A DNA stretch of 64,000 bases from contig DASREM010000028.1 of NCBI GenBank assembly GCA_035652095.1, forward strand, positions 434,001 to 498,000, in the 5' to 3' direction. The stretch is from DASREM01 sp035652095 (GTDB lineage: Bacteria > Acidobacteriota > Terriglobia > Terriglobales > Acidobacteriaceae). Each line of letters begins with the position of its first letter. Position 1 is the stretch's first letter. Shown here one piece after another: positions 8,157 to 17,214 of the stretch. The translations under genes and the position numbers were made by a program. Below the pieces are notes generated by a model. It was not told where the DNA came from. It saw nothing but the letters and a program-made list of their open reading frames with translations, and searched no databases.

Positions 8157-8780
8157 TTATTCTCCGCCTCGCTTGTTTGCGGCAGTGGCCATCGGCTTAT
8201 TCTCGCCGGGCGCCTGGGGCACGTACTGCGAGATGATCTCGAATTGGACGGCATCGCCACCGCTCTGCCCGGATTGCGCATTCTCGCGTTCAATGTAAGT
8301 CTGGCGGAATCGCTCAGAGGTCTCCATCTTATGAACCAATTCGATGGCCTTGTCGCGCGAGTCGCCCCCAACTACGATCTTGAGCTGCAGCTGATTACTC
8401 TCGTCCATTTCCGGCCGGATCGAAACCAGGTGCAGGCGTCCGGGCATGACTTTTTCCATGTCTTCGAAAACCCGTGTCCAGGAAAACGCTTTACGTTGAA
8501 AGAGATCATTCAGAAACTGGGATTGGTCCCGGGTACTGCGATTTTCGGGCCGGTTCAGGGTGGCTTCTGCTTTTACTTTTTCCTGGTCGCGCTCGGCAAT
8601 CTGCTGCTGCGCCTGCCGGATCAGGCTGCGCGTACTGCGGGCCGTCAGCCAACCGCTAATCACAGCATAGAGCAGCACCAGGGTAACCAGTCCCAGGAAT
8701 GCCAGGGCTGAGCCCCAGCGCAGCCAGAACCGCCGCTGGTCTTCGTATGGGTGAGTCGCGAGATTGATGTCTAAACGCAT
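8157..8780 (-). CDS. pilN: Type IV pilus assembly protein PilN-like
   Basis: A 207-residue bitopic protein. It begins MRLDINLATHPYEDQRRFW, close to the INLLP-type PilN N-terminus that docks in the groove of PilM. A transmembrane helix (LAFLGLVTLVLLYAVISGW) and a coiled coil (LIRQAQQQIAERDQEKVKA) follow, then a periplasmic domain. PilN couples cytoplasmic PilM to PilO. Its start lies next to the pilM stop. Confidence 0.78.
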   Translation of the reverse strand: MRLDINLATHPYEDQRRFWLRWGSALAFLGLVTLVLLYAVISGWLTARSTRSLIRQAQQQIAERDQEKVKAEATLNRPENRSTRDQSQFLNDLFQRKAFSWTRVFEDMEKVMPGRLHLVSIRPEMDESNQLQLKIVVGGDSRDKAIELVHKMETSERFRQTYIERENAQSGQSGGDAVQFEIISQYVPQAPGENKPMATAANKRGGE

Positions 8781-9674
8781 TTATGAAAGCAGAGCTCCCA
8801 CCACTCCCGCCATCCTCCAGCGAGGAACAGAGTTTCCGTTCCCGGCCAATTGCGATCCCGACACGAGATCGTGGACCTCTATCCCGGTCGAGGACCGCAA
8901 CGCCGGTAAGGCCCCAGCCAGGTCGGGAAGACCCGCGACAAAGATTTCATCAATGTTCAACTGGTAAGTGTCCTGGAAGAACACAATCGAAGGATAAATT
9001 TCCTCCGCCAGCTGCTCTCCTGAAATCGTAACTCCGCGAGTATTTTCGAGCGTGCGGAACAGCAGTAACTGGTGCTGATCGAGAATCGCGATGCTGGTGG
9101 TTCTGGCGTCCACCTTTACCACCAGGGTCGGACGGTCTGCGGCTGCCGCGCCCAGGGCCGCGAGCATCGATGGAAGCACAATGCCTGGGCTGTAGCCTGC
9201 CTGCCGAAACGCGGCCTCGTAATCTTCAACCACGCTGGTGAGGGCGACTGCGGCAACCACGCGCACGCCATTGGGCGTGTTCTGGACGTGATATGAAACC
9301 TTGGCCTTGTCCACATCGAAGGGCAGCGACTTCTTCAACCGGAAGCGCACCACGCCCTCGGCTTCCTCGCGGTGGCCGGGAAGGGAATCGAAGTCCAGCA
9401 GCGCGACTCGCACAGCAGCGTCCGGCAGCACTGCGATCACGTCGCGTGTGCGCCCGCCCACACTGCCCAGGGTGTCACGAATGGTGTGATACACCGAATC
9501 GGCGTCCCGCAAGTTGTTCTCGATCAGGTCGGGGACAACGCTGCCCGGTGATAACTCACTGGCAGCGCACATTTCGACTATATGTCCGGTGTCGGAAAGG
9601 CGTCCCGCCAAAACGCGGTCCGCGGAAATCTCGCATGCCAGTTTCGGTTTCAGTGATTTAGAACCAGAGCTCAT
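8781..9674 (-). CDS. pilM: Type IV pilus assembly protein PilM-like (actin fold)
   Basis: A 297-residue soluble protein with the FtsA/PilM actin-like layout. It has a beta-strand-rich N-terminus (LACEISADRVLAGRL), a second subdomain with FRLKKSLPFDVDKAKVSYH, and phosphate-loop-like KVDARTTSIAILDQHQLLLF. PilM binds nucleotide and the PilN N-terminus on the cytoplasmic side of the pilus platform. Its place immediately before pilN and pilO supports the call. The 118-base gap to pilB upstream may carry an extra promoter, but I see no convincing box. Confidence 0.78.
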   Translation of the reverse strand: MSSGSKSLKPKLACEISADRVLAGRLSDTGHIVEMCAASELSPGSVVPDLIENNLRDADSVYHTIRDTLGSVGGRTRDVIAVLPDAAVRVALLDFDSLPGHREEAEGVVRFRLKKSLPFDVDKAKVSYHVQNTPNGVRVVAAVALTSVVEDYEAAFRQAGYSPGIVLPSMLAALGAAAADRPTLVVKVDARTTSIAILDQHQLLLFRTLENTRGVTISGEQLAEEIYPSIVFFQDTYQLNIDEIFVAGLPDLAGALPALRSSTGIEVHDLVSGSQLAGNGNSVPRWRMAGVVGALLS

Positions 9675-9792
9675 TCTTCCTTAAGATGACGCTCGCACGC
9701 CTGCTCTCTCTATTTGATCACACTCTCGAAGGCGGAGAAATGCAATAGCCCGGCAGGCACTCCAGATTTCCTGCGTTGCTGCTGGGCCTGGT

Positions 9793-11475
9793 TTATCGGG
9801 AGCTCTCGATAAACGTCACTTTATTGATCTCTTTGAGCGTGGTCAACCCGGCTCTTACTTTGTCCAGGGCCGATTCACGCAGGAACCGCATGCCTTCTTC
9901 GCGGGCCGCGCGGCGGATTTCCGACGTCGGCTTCTTGGCCAGAATCATCTCTCGAATCCGGTCGGTTAAATCCAGCAATTCGTGGATTGCAGTTCGGCCG
10001 CGGAACCCCGTACCCGCGCACTCGATGCATCCCTGGCCCTCGTAGAAGGGAACCTCGCCCCACTGCTGTGGATCCAGGCCGCTGGATTCCAGAACATCGG
10101 GAGCGTAGCTTACGACCGAGCGGCACGACTCACAGATCAGACGAACCAGCCGTTGCGCCAGGATGCAGTTTAAAGCGGATACGAAGTTGTAGGGCTCAAC
10201 CCCCATGTTCAGGAATCGCCCCAGCACATCCACCACGTTATTTGCGTGCACTGTGGTGAATACCAAGTGACCGGTAAGCGCCGACTGGATTGCAATCTGG
10301 GCGGTTTCGGTATCGCGGATTTCGCCCACCATGATCTTGTCCGGGTCGTGGCGCAGAATGGACCGCAAGCCGCGCGCGAAAGTCAGCCCCTTCTTCTCGT
10401 TGACCGGAATCTGGGTGACGCCGCGGATCTGGTACTCGACCGGATCTTCGATGGTGATGATCTTGTCTTCATCGGTCTTGATTTCATTCAGGCCTGCATA
10501 GAGGGTGGTGGTTTTTCCGCTACCAGTAGGACCCGTCACCAGCACCATGCCGTACGGCTCGTTGATGTAACGCCGGAACTTGCGCAAATCTTCGGCGTCG
10601 AACCCCACCACGTCGAGCGTGAGCTTGTGAAATTTCTCGCTCATCGACTCTTTGTCGAGCACGCGAAGCACGGCGTCTTCACCATGGATCGAGGGCATGA
10701 TCGAGACGCGGAAGTCGATCGGCCTTTCCGGCTGTCCGTACTTCACGCGGAAACGTCCGTCCTGGGGCACGCGCCGCTCCGAGATATCGAGTTCGCTCAT
10801 GACCTTGATACGGGAGATGATGGTCGAATGATGCTCCTTCGCGATCGGCGGCATGGCCTGGGTCAGGACGCCGTCAATGCGGAACTTGATGCAAACCGAA
10901 TCGTCGCGGGTTTCGATGTGAATGTCGCTGGCACGTCGCTGGAGCGCGGTAAAAATCGTGGTGTCCACGAGGCGGATGATGGGGCTGATGTCGCCCTGTG
11001 CCGTCAGGCGATCGATCGAGATGCTCTCGTCGCCCTGGCCTTCCTCTTCCGTGACTACGTCGAGCCGAAAGCCTTCGCTGGCGTCTTCCAGAACGCGCTT
11101 GGATTGTTCGGTCTTCTTGAGAATTTCACTGATCTGGGCCAGGGTACAGACCTTGGTGACGATCCGCTTGCCGAGCAGCAGGCTGATCTCGTCAATCAGC
11201 ATTAGCTTGCTGGGGTCAGCTATGGCAATGGAGAGCTTGCCATCGCGTGTCTCTTCCAGCGGCACGAAGTTATAGCGGAACATGAGTTCGACGGGAATCT
11301 TGTCGAACAGGTCGTGATGCAGCTGGAAATTGTGCAAATCGACAAATTCGCAACGATACCGGCGCGCGATGTCCTGCGCTTTTTCCAGTTCGTCCGCGTG
11401 CGCCGTGGCTCCGAAGTTGCCTCCGTTCCCGCCACCCACGAACACTGATTTTTTCTCCACCATCGGTTGTGCCAT
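9793..11475 (-). CDS. pilB: Type IV pilus/type II secretion extension ATPase PilB/GspE
   Basis: A 560-residue AAA-type secretion ATPase. The N-terminal MshEN domain (about 25-130) can bind cyclic di-GMP in some relatives. The core has Walker A GPTGSGKT at 315-322, the Asp box ITIEDPVEYQ, Walker B IMVGEIRD and the His box LTGHLVFTTVHAN. A zinc-binding tetracysteine is visible as Cys448, Cys451, Cys483 and Cys486, which is typical of PilB and GspE and absent from retraction ATPases. It powers pilus or pseudopilus assembly at the inner membrane. The gene lies 41 bases after pilC in the same operon. The window has no PilT. Confidence 0.92.
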   Translation of the reverse strand: MAQPMVEKKSVFVGGGNGGNFGATAHADELEKAQDIARRYRCEFVDLHNFQLHHDLFDKIPVELMFRYNFVPLEETRDGKLSIAIADPSKLMLIDEISLLLGKRIVTKVCTLAQISEILKKTEQSKRVLEDASEGFRLDVVTEEEGQGDESISIDRLTAQGDISPIIRLVDTTIFTALQRRASDIHIETRDDSVCIKFRIDGVLTQAMPPIAKEHHSTIISRIKVMSELDISERRVPQDGRFRVKYGQPERPIDFRVSIMPSIHGEDAVLRVLDKESMSEKFHKLTLDVVGFDAEDLRKFRRYINEPYGMVLVTGPTGSGKTTTLYAGLNEIKTDEDKIITIEDPVEYQIRGVTQIPVNEKKGLTFARGLRSILRHDPDKIMVGEIRDTETAQIAIQSALTGHLVFTTVHANNVVDVLGRFLNMGVEPYNFVSALNCILAQRLVRLICESCRSVVSYAPDVLESSGLDPQQWGEVPFYEGQGCIECAGTGFRGRTAIHELLDLTDRIREMILAKKPTSEIRRAAREEGMRFLRESALDKVRAGLTTLKEINKVTFIESSR

Positions 11476-11516
11476 TCCGTTCTACCTACCGAGAGCCCTC
11501 GGGCCCAATTTCTCGC

Positions 11517-12731
11517 TTAGTGAATCGCGCCACCCGATCCCAGGGTAAAGATGGGCAGGTACAGCGAGATCAGTACGCCGCCGACGAAAACCGCCATGAT
11601 GATCAGGATCACCGGTTCAATCAGCGCCATGGCCGCGCCCAGAGCCGTCTGCACGTCTTCTTCGTAAAATTCCGCGACCGAATTCAACATCGCCGGCAAC
11701 GCGCCGGTCGATTCCCCTACTTCAATCATCTCCACCGAGAGATCTGGGAATAATTTTTGATCTTCGATGCTCTTGGCTAGCGTGCGGCCTTCCCGCACTC
11801 GCGCCGCCGCAACCAGAACCCCGTTCAGAATCCGGCGGCTACTCATTGACGCGGCCGCAGTCTCAAGCGATGGGACCAGGGGCATGCCTCCGGAAAGCAG
11901 GGTCGAAAGCATTCGGGAGAAGCTCGCGACCTGGTACTTCAGCCAGATGTTGCCCAGCATAGGCAGGGCCAGGATCACTCCATCAATGCGGTCCGCCCCC
12001 GTATCCGTGGCTTGCCAGCGCCAAAGGCCGACAATCGTTACCAACAAAGCGATGCCGAGGTAAGGAGCGTACTTTTGCGCGTTGGTCCCTATCGCCAGCA
12101 TCAGGATCGTGATGTCGGGAAGTTTCGCGTTCAGATTTTCGAAGAGCTTGGCAAACTGGGGGACCACGTACGTGACAAGGAACACCACCATGCAGAGCAC
12201 AACTGTCACCAGCAGCGTCGGATATACCAGGGAAACCGCCAGCTTCTTCTTGAATGTCAACGCCAGGCGCTGGAATGAGATATAGCGGCTCAGGACTTCT
12301 TCCATGTTGCCGCTCTTTTCGCCCGCCATCAGCGTCGTGGTATAGATCTTCGGGAACGCCCCTTGCGCTGCAAACGCGTCAGACAGTAATTCGCCGCTTT
12401 TGACCCGGTCCCGCACATTTTCCAACAGACCCTGCAGGCGGGCGTCCTTCTGACGGCGAATCAGCAGATCAAGGGAATTCAGGATCGGCAACCCGGCTTT
12501 GATCAACGTCAAAAACTGCTGGTTGAAGATCAGGAACTGGCTCGGCTTGACGGTGCGGCGGGTGGGAAGGCGGATTTCCCCGGCCGAAAACAGTCCCCTC
12601 GGCTTTACCCAATAAACCAGAAACCCCTGCTGCACGAAGCGCTCCCGCACCTCAGCCGCGGAGTAGCCGTTCTCCACCTGCTGCGCGAGGCGTCCACGCT
12701 CATCCGCGATTTTTACCAGGAATTCAGCCAT
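11517..12731 (-). CDS. pilC: Type IV pilus/type II secretion platform protein PilC/GspF
   Basis: A 404-residue inner-membrane platform protein of normal family length, with two tandem T2SSF domains. Examples are FNQQFLTLIKAGLPILNSL in the first and FSRMLSTLLSGGMPLVPSL in the second, each followed by transmembrane segments; the last (PVILIIMAVFVGGVLISLYL) is very typical. It recruits the PilB hexamer and turns its motion into subunit insertion. It is the first gene of the minus-strand operon, preceded by a 153-base intergenic region. Confidence 0.9.
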   Translation of the reverse strand: MAEFLVKIADERGRLAQQVENGYSAAEVRERFVQQGFLVYWVKPRGLFSAGEIRLPTRRTVKPSQFLIFNQQFLTLIKAGLPILNSLDLLIRRQKDARLQGLLENVRDRVKSGELLSDAFAAQGAFPKIYTTTLMAGEKSGNMEEVLSRYISFQRLALTFKKKLAVSLVYPTLLVTVVLCMVVFLVTYVVPQFAKLFENLNAKLPDITILMLAIGTNAQKYAPYLGIALLVTIVGLWRWQATDTGADRIDGVILALPMLGNIWLKYQVASFSRMLSTLLSGGMPLVPSLETAAASMSSRRILNGVLVAAARVREGRTLAKSIEDQKLFPDLSVEMIEVGESTGALPAMLNSVAEFYEEDVQTALGAAMALIEPVILIIMAVFVGGVLISLYLPIFTLGSGGAIH

Positions 12732-12884
12732 GGTTCCGATCTGCGCTGCCCAGAGATGCCCCGTAAAAGTCTAGCACTTGCATTCCGGAAAACCGGGTTA
12801 AATACCGGTAAAAACCGAACCGGGGTAACCCCTCAGGTGCTCCATTTGCACCTTGTAAGATGCTGCAAAAACAAGACGTTAACC

Positions 12885-13553
12885 TTACTGCCCGAGTTCA
12901 CCCTCCACCACTTCTGTTCCGGCGGGCGGGTCGAAGTGGAAAAAGGCATCCGCAACGGGAACGTCTTCTTTTTGACCGCTGAACCGATACTCTGTCACCG
13001 CCCCGTCCGCCTGCTGCAGGATGATGCGGTCGATCCGCCCTTCAGGGCTCACCTCGAGCAAGACCTGAGAAACCCGGTCTGCCAATCCCTGCGGCACCCC
13101 GCGCAACACGTAGTCCCCCTGATTTAAGGGAGCGACATCAGGCGCAAACGACAATCCCTGCAATTCCTTTTCCAGTCGAGTCTTACCCAAAAGGAAGCCC
13201 AACGGTGAGCGTAGATCGTCCAGTTTCTTCATCGAGGATTTCCTCACCTGGCGCTCTCCAGGGAGGTAAAACCACGCATCTCTGCCGTCGCTCAGAAACA
13301 GCTTCTCCCTCGGAGAACGGTATTCCCAACGCATCTTGCCGGGTTTTTTTAGCAACAATGTCCCGGACTCGGTCCGGTCCATCCCTCCCCCCTGGTAAAT
13401 CTCGGTGAATTGAGTCTCCAGGGTGTGCAGGCGGTTGTACTTCTGGTCCACCTTCTGGACCAACTGACGCAGGTCGGCAGCCGGGGCAGCGGCTCCAAAG
13501 GTGACCGCGGCGATCATGAAAAGCAGGTTCGACAGAGTGGAACGTATGTTCAC
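12885..13553 (-). CDS. lolA: Outer-membrane lipoprotein carrier protein LolA
   Basis: A 222-residue periplasmic protein. From a GTG at 13553 it reads as a clean signal peptide (NLLFMIAAVTFGAAAPAA), then the LolA fold: LETQFTEIYQGGGMDRTESG, LLLKKPGKMRWEYRSP, LFLSDGRDAWFYLPGERQV. LolA ferries lipoproteins from the LolCDE complex to the outer membrane. A longer open frame reaches back to 13886 but overlaps the methyltransferase and has no signal-like start, so GTG is preferred. No strong ribosome site is visible. Confidence 0.85.
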   Translation of the reverse strand: MNIRSTLSNLLFMIAAVTFGAAAPAADLRQLVQKVDQKYNRLHTLETQFTEIYQGGGMDRTESGTLLLKKPGKMRWEYRSPREKLFLSDGRDAWFYLPGERQVRKSSMKKLDDLRSPLGFLLGKTRLEKELQGLSFAPDVAPLNQGDYVLRGVPQGLADRVSQVLLEVSPEGRIDRIILQQADGAVTEYRFSGQKEDVPVADAFFHFDPPAGTEVVEGELGQ

Positions 13554-13618
13554 AGGGACACTATGCCTGATCTTTGAATTGACACCATTGCGGCAGATTG
13601 TGGTCGGGAAGCTCTCCT

Positions 13619-14356
13619 CTATTTTAAAGAAAGATGCGTAAATAGGGAGTATTGGTGTGTGCCGCGCAACTTTCTCCACGGCGGGCACGCAAACACGCGC
13701 TCCAGTTCCGGGTTGTGGTAGAGCACGTACGCTTCTCTGGGCTGACTGGCGAGGGCTCGGTGCAGGGTGCCCAGCATCTCCACCAGGCCCGCTTCGGGGA
13801 GAGGATTGAACAGGTAGAGCAAGATGGGTCCCGGGGGAAATTCGAAAGTACGGGCGTCCTGGCATCGAGACTCGATTTTGAAGCATTTTTGGGAGGCAGC
13901 CCGATAGGATGCAATGTTTGCCTCGGCCGCGGCATGCAGAGCGGGGAGAATCTCGACTCCCATCACACGTTGAAAGGGATAATCCGCAGCCATCAGTAGC
14001 GTCCGGCCTTTCCCCGATCCAATATCAATGAAGGTAAAGCGACTGAAATCGATTGCCATCGCTCCCAGCATTTTGTGAAACAGCTTCGGCTCGGTTGGCT
14101 GATACGGCGAAAGGAATTGCCCAAGCAGACGATCGCGCCAACCCACGGTAGCGCTGGTGGTGTTTACGCGTTGCTCCCAGTCGTAATCGGCGTCGCCGTA
14201 GCGCTGCTTGCGACGCTCCGCAGTCGAGTCGCGAACAAATTCCCACACCTTGGCAGCAAATTGGTGAAAGGACGACAGGAGCGAATTCCGCGCGCGTACG
14301 CCGTTCCACCAAACGGCAACCGTCTTTCTGATTGAGGGTTGTGCCTGATCAGACAT
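13619..14356 (-). CDS. SAM-dependent methyltransferase, class I, substrate unknown
   Basis: A 245-residue protein with a class I methyltransferase core. The SAM-binding motif I is FTFIDIGSGKGRTLL (Asp-x-Gly-x-Gly-x-Gly), motif II is VMGVEILPALH, and FPPGPILLYLFNPLP fits the post-motif strand. The N-terminal third carries an Arg-rich segment (STAERRKQRYGDADYDW). Similar proteins are common as stand-alone bacterial methyltransferases; nothing here points to a protein, lipid or small-molecule target. It lies 65 bases before lolA and 40 bases after the ABC-TPR operon, on the same strand. Confidence 0.75.
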   Translation of the reverse strand: MSDQAQPSIRKTVAVWWNGVRARNSLLSSFHQFAAKVWEFVRDSTAERRKQRYGDADYDWEQRVNTTSATVGWRDRLLGQFLSPYQPTEPKLFHKMLGAMAIDFSRFTFIDIGSGKGRTLLMAADYPFQRVMGVEILPALHAAAEANIASYRAASQKCFKIESRCQDARTFEFPPGPILLYLFNPLPEAGLVEMLGTLHRALASQPREAYVLYHNPELERVFACPPWRKLRGTHQYSLFTHLSLK

Positions 14357-14396
14357 TCCGGAACAACTACTTTACATACTTAGGCGGTAAGGGTCC

Positions 14397-15326
14397 CTAG
14401 TTGACGGAAGGGACTTTGGGCGTGACGGGAGGTTTGTATCCGGGCGGGAGCCCCTTGGTGATGAAGGGTAAATCGTCGGGACTCTGCACCCGTACTTTGC
14501 CGTCAGGCGAAAGCAGGTACGCATTTCCAAGCGGATCGCGCGGCACGCCACGCAACATTCCGGCTGCGTTCAGGTCCCCTAAACTCTGCGGCAGGCGCCC
14601 TACTTGTTCGCGATAATGCTGAACAAGCTCTTCCAGCCTGGTTACGTCTTCGTCCACCTGCAAGGCGCGAAGATGCGCGGCTGCATTATTGCGGATTGAT
14701 TGCTCCTGGGCACTTTCGTAAGTTGTCGTCCACATCATGCGGGCGGTTTCGAGATCGCCGGCGTGCTCTGCCATCAGCCCCCCCATGATTCGCAAAAAAG
14801 GATGCGCCTTCGGAGTCTGCGCGCCTCTGGCAAAGGCCTCGGCCGCCTTTCGATAGTCTTTCAGGTCCATGTAGTAGATGAACCCAAGTTCGTAGTACAG
14901 CCGCCATTCATCCGGATTGTGCTTGATGCCGAATTCAGCCAGTTCAATGGCGGCGTGAGGCATTCCGGCTCCGTTTGGAGGATCCGGCGCAAGGAAGTTG
15001 GATCCGAATTGATACGCAACTACCAGGTGGGGATCCAGCGCCGTCGTGATCTGGAGCAGCGGTGCAAGCAATTTATAACTGACCTCTCCGCGGTGGTGGC
15101 GCTCGCCAAAGTATTGCACCGCGCGGGTCCAGTAGATGTCGGCAAGCAGCCCGTCATAGCCCAGGCTGAGTCGCTTGAGCAGTTTCGGGGAAGTGATGTA
15201 GAGACTCTCGTCCAAAGTCGCGGTCGGGCGGATCTCGTCAACGGCGCGCAGCATCGCAACCGCGCCCGACAGGCACGCGATCAGAAGGACGCTGGCTAGA
15301 ATCGTGACCTGGCGGGAAGCTTTCAC
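14397..15326 (-). CDS. Membrane-anchored TPR-like protein of the ABC exporter operon
   Basis: A 309-residue protein with an N-terminal membrane anchor or signal (ILASVLLIACLSGAVAML). Helical repeats of TPR type follow, for example EWRLYYELGFIYYMDLKDYRKAA and HPFLRIMGGLMAEHAGDLETA. Its C-terminal region (GRLPQSLGDLNAAGMLRGVPRDPLGNAYLLSPDG) resembles the C-terminal loop of pseudopilins and may bind partners. The start overlaps the permease stop by four bases, so it is translationally coupled to the ABC exporter and probably helps it outside the cytoplasm. The substrate is unknown. Confidence 0.65.
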   Translation of the reverse strand: MKASRQVTILASVLLIACLSGAVAMLRAVDEIRPTATLDESLYITSPKLLKRLSLGYDGLLADIYWTRAVQYFGERHHRGEVSYKLLAPLLQITTALDPHLVVAYQFGSNFLAPDPPNGAGMPHAAIELAEFGIKHNPDEWRLYYELGFIYYMDLKDYRKAAEAFARGAQTPKAHPFLRIMGGLMAEHAGDLETARMMWTTTYESAQEQSIRNNAAAHLRALQVDEDVTRLEELVQHYREQVGRLPQSLGDLNAAGMLRGVPRDPLGNAYLLSPDGKVRVQSPDDLPFITKGLPPGYKPPVTPKVPSVN

Positions 15327-16099
15327 TTAAGGTTCCGGCGCTCAAATATCAGCACCGCCCCCGAAACCGCGGCGGCGGCATAGATCAGAGCGTAAATGCT
15401 GTTGTAGAGAATCAACTGACCTGATACCGGCTGCTCATGCGCTACTGAACTGATCACGTTCAGGGCCGAGAAATTTGGGACCAGGTAGGCCGCGGTTACG
15501 GCCAGTCCTCGCGTCAGGCCCTGCGTGAGAGCGGCAAAGCCGCGCAAATCTTCCGCAAAGCTCCCGATGATAAACAGGGAAAACGCGAAAACGGCAGATA
15601 GCAGCGGGGACGAAAACGAAGAAAAAAGCAGGGCCAGGGCGGTTACGATCAGGAACTGCAAGACTATGAAATACAGCGCCACCAGCACCCAGGCGTCACC
15701 GGCGCGGAAGTGGTGCGAGACGTAGAGCAACGCTCCAAAGACTCCGATGGCCATGAAGAACGTATTCACTGTTAACGTGCCGGCGAGGCCAAGGAATTTG
15801 CCCACAATGAATTCCCAGCGTCGGACCGGCCGCGACAACATGGTGTAAAGCGTGCGCTTCTCGATCTCCTTGGAGACCAGACCGATTCCGATAAAGATCG
15901 CAATCACAACTCCGAACAGCGACACCGCCGTCAGGCCCAGGTTGACGACGACCAGGCGCTCGATGTCAATTGAAATCTGCCCTACCAGGATCGCGGCCCC
16001 GGACAGCAACAGGGCGAATGCAATCAAATTGTAAAGCACGCGATCGCGAACCGCTTCCCGGAACGTGTTCGAGGCAATGTTGGCGATTCGCGTGATCAT
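15323..16099 (-). CDS. ABC-2 type transporter permease
   Basis: A 258-residue membrane protein with six predicted helices. It begins ITRIANIASNTFREAVRDRV, the standard start of ABC-2 permeases of the NosY/GldF kind, with LVSKEIEKRTLYTMLSRPV after the second helix. It forms the channel of an ATP-driven exporter. Start and stop each overlap a neighbour by four bases (ATPase upstream, TPR protein downstream). The exported molecule cannot be told from sequence. Confidence 0.85.
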   Translation of the reverse strand: MITRIANIASNTFREAVRDRVLYNLIAFALLLSGAAILVGQISIDIERLVVVNLGLTAVSLFGVVIAIFIGIGLVSKEIEKRTLYTMLSRPVRRWEFIVGKFLGLAGTLTVNTFFMAIGVFGALLYVSHHFRAGDAWVLVALYFIVLQFLIVTALALLFSSFSSPLLSAVFAFSLFIIGSFAEDLRGFAALTQGLTRGLAVTAAYLVPNFSALNVISSVAHEQPVSGQLILYNSIYALIYAAAAVSGAVLIFERRNLK

Positions 16100-17040
16100 T
16101 GCCGCATCTCCGCAGATTCCCGGGCAGTTGGTTGCAACTTCTGCATGAAGTAGTCTTCCAGCGAGGCCCGCACCGGGTTCAGGGAAATCAGGCGCAAACG
16201 TTCGCGACGCAACACCTCCAGCGCGAGCTCCTGCTGCTCTTCCGCGACGATCATTCGAACTGTGTCTCCGGTCATGCGCGTGTGTTCGCCAAGTGTGCGC
16301 AAAGCTGCTGGGATGGAGTCCCCCTGCCAGATGAATTCCACCTTCCCGTGCACGCTGGAGGTCAGGTCAGCCACTGCTCCCACGCCGCGCAGTTCGCCCC
16401 GGTTGATAATTGCGACTCGATTGCACAGCGCTTCCGCATCGGAAAGAATGTGCGTGGAAAAGAAAACGGTTTTACCCTCCTGCCGGAGCTGGTCCATCAG
16501 GTCTCGCACTTCGCGCCGTCCCATGGGATCAAGGCCCGACATGGGCTCGTCGAAGAATACGATGCGTGGGTTGTGAATGATGGCTTGCGCGATTCCAACC
16601 CGCTGCAACATGCCTTTGGAGAACTTCCGCAACTGCACGCCGGCAGCGTCGGGCAGGCCCACTCGATCCAGGACTTGATTGATTTTGCCGAAAATTTCCT
16701 TCGCCGGAACTCCTGAGAGCCGTGCGTAATAATGCAGCAGTTCCTGGGCGGTCAGGTAGTCGTAGAAGTAAGGCTGCTCCGGCAAGAAGCCGATCTGCGC
16801 TTTGACCCGGGGATCGTTCACTTCCATGCCCAGAATCCGCGCCGAACCTCCGGTTGGGAAGACGAGCCCCATCAGCATCTTCAGGGTTGTCGTTTTGCCC
16901 GCGCCGTTGGGACCCAGGAATCCGAAGATCTCCCCTTCTTCGACGGCAAGGTGAAGCGGCTTCAGCGCGCACTTCGGTCGCTTGCGCCAGAAACCCGTCA
17001 GGTAAGTCTTTTCCAGACCTATGATTTCAATCGCCGGCAT
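16096..17040 (-). CDS. ABC transporter ATP-binding protein
   Basis: A 314-residue ABC ATPase. Walker A is GPNGAGKTT near residue 42, the signature is RKFSKGMLQR (a degenerate LSGGQ, with Phe-Ser-Lys-Gly), and Walker B is RIVFFDEPMSGLDP. The switch His is in FFSTHILSDAEALC. The C-terminal 90 residues form the extra domain seen in ABC-2 exporters (CcmA/NatA-like). It is coupled by an ATGA overlap to the permease. No promoter is clear in the 90 bases upstream. Confidence 0.9.
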   Translation of the reverse strand: MPAIEIIGLEKTYLTGFWRKRPKCALKPLHLAVEEGEIFGFLGPNGAGKTTTLKMLMGLVFPTGGSARILGMEVNDPRVKAQIGFLPEQPYFYDYLTAQELLHYYARLSGVPAKEIFGKINQVLDRVGLPDAAGVQLRKFSKGMLQRVGIAQAIIHNPRIVFFDEPMSGLDPMGRREVRDLMDQLRQEGKTVFFSTHILSDAEALCNRVAIINRGELRGVGAVADLTSSVHGKVEFIWQGDSIPAALRTLGEHTRMTGDTVRMIVAEEQQELALEVLRRERLRLISLNPVRASLEDYFMQKLQPTARESAEMRQ

Positions 17041-17135
17041 GGGAGAAACATAGCTTCTTGTATCGGAGTCTTTACAGATTATATGCGGGCGACAAGGCGG
17101 GTGAATTGGCTGTCACGGCACCCGGCGTTACCAAA

Positions 17136-17166
17136 GTAAAAAGGGCCGGAACTTGCGTTCCAGCCC
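17136..17166 (-). terminator. Intrinsic terminator of the 17215-17724 pilin gene
   Basis: Read on the minus strand, a 10-bp stem (GGGCTGGAAC with GTTCCGGCCC, one G-T pair) with loop GCAA is followed by TTTTTACTTT. It lies about 50 bases after the pilin stop and separates it from the ABC operon. Confidence 0.85.
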
Positions 17167-17214
17167 GCTTCGGCTTGTGACCCTCCCCCGAGGCACTCGC
17201 CAAACTTTAACGAA

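Noticed and set aside
12732..12884. Riboswitch-like folding in the gap between pilC and lolA
   Set aside because: The region has short inverted repeats (AGGTGC/GCACCT and GGGG/CCCC) that may end lolA transcription, but no known RNA consensus or T-run is visible.
12885..13886. Longer form of LolA with about 110 extra N-terminal residues
   Set aside because: The extension overlaps the methyltransferase gene in another frame, has Pro/Arg-rich sequence unlike a signal peptide, and would bury the clear LolA signal peptide.
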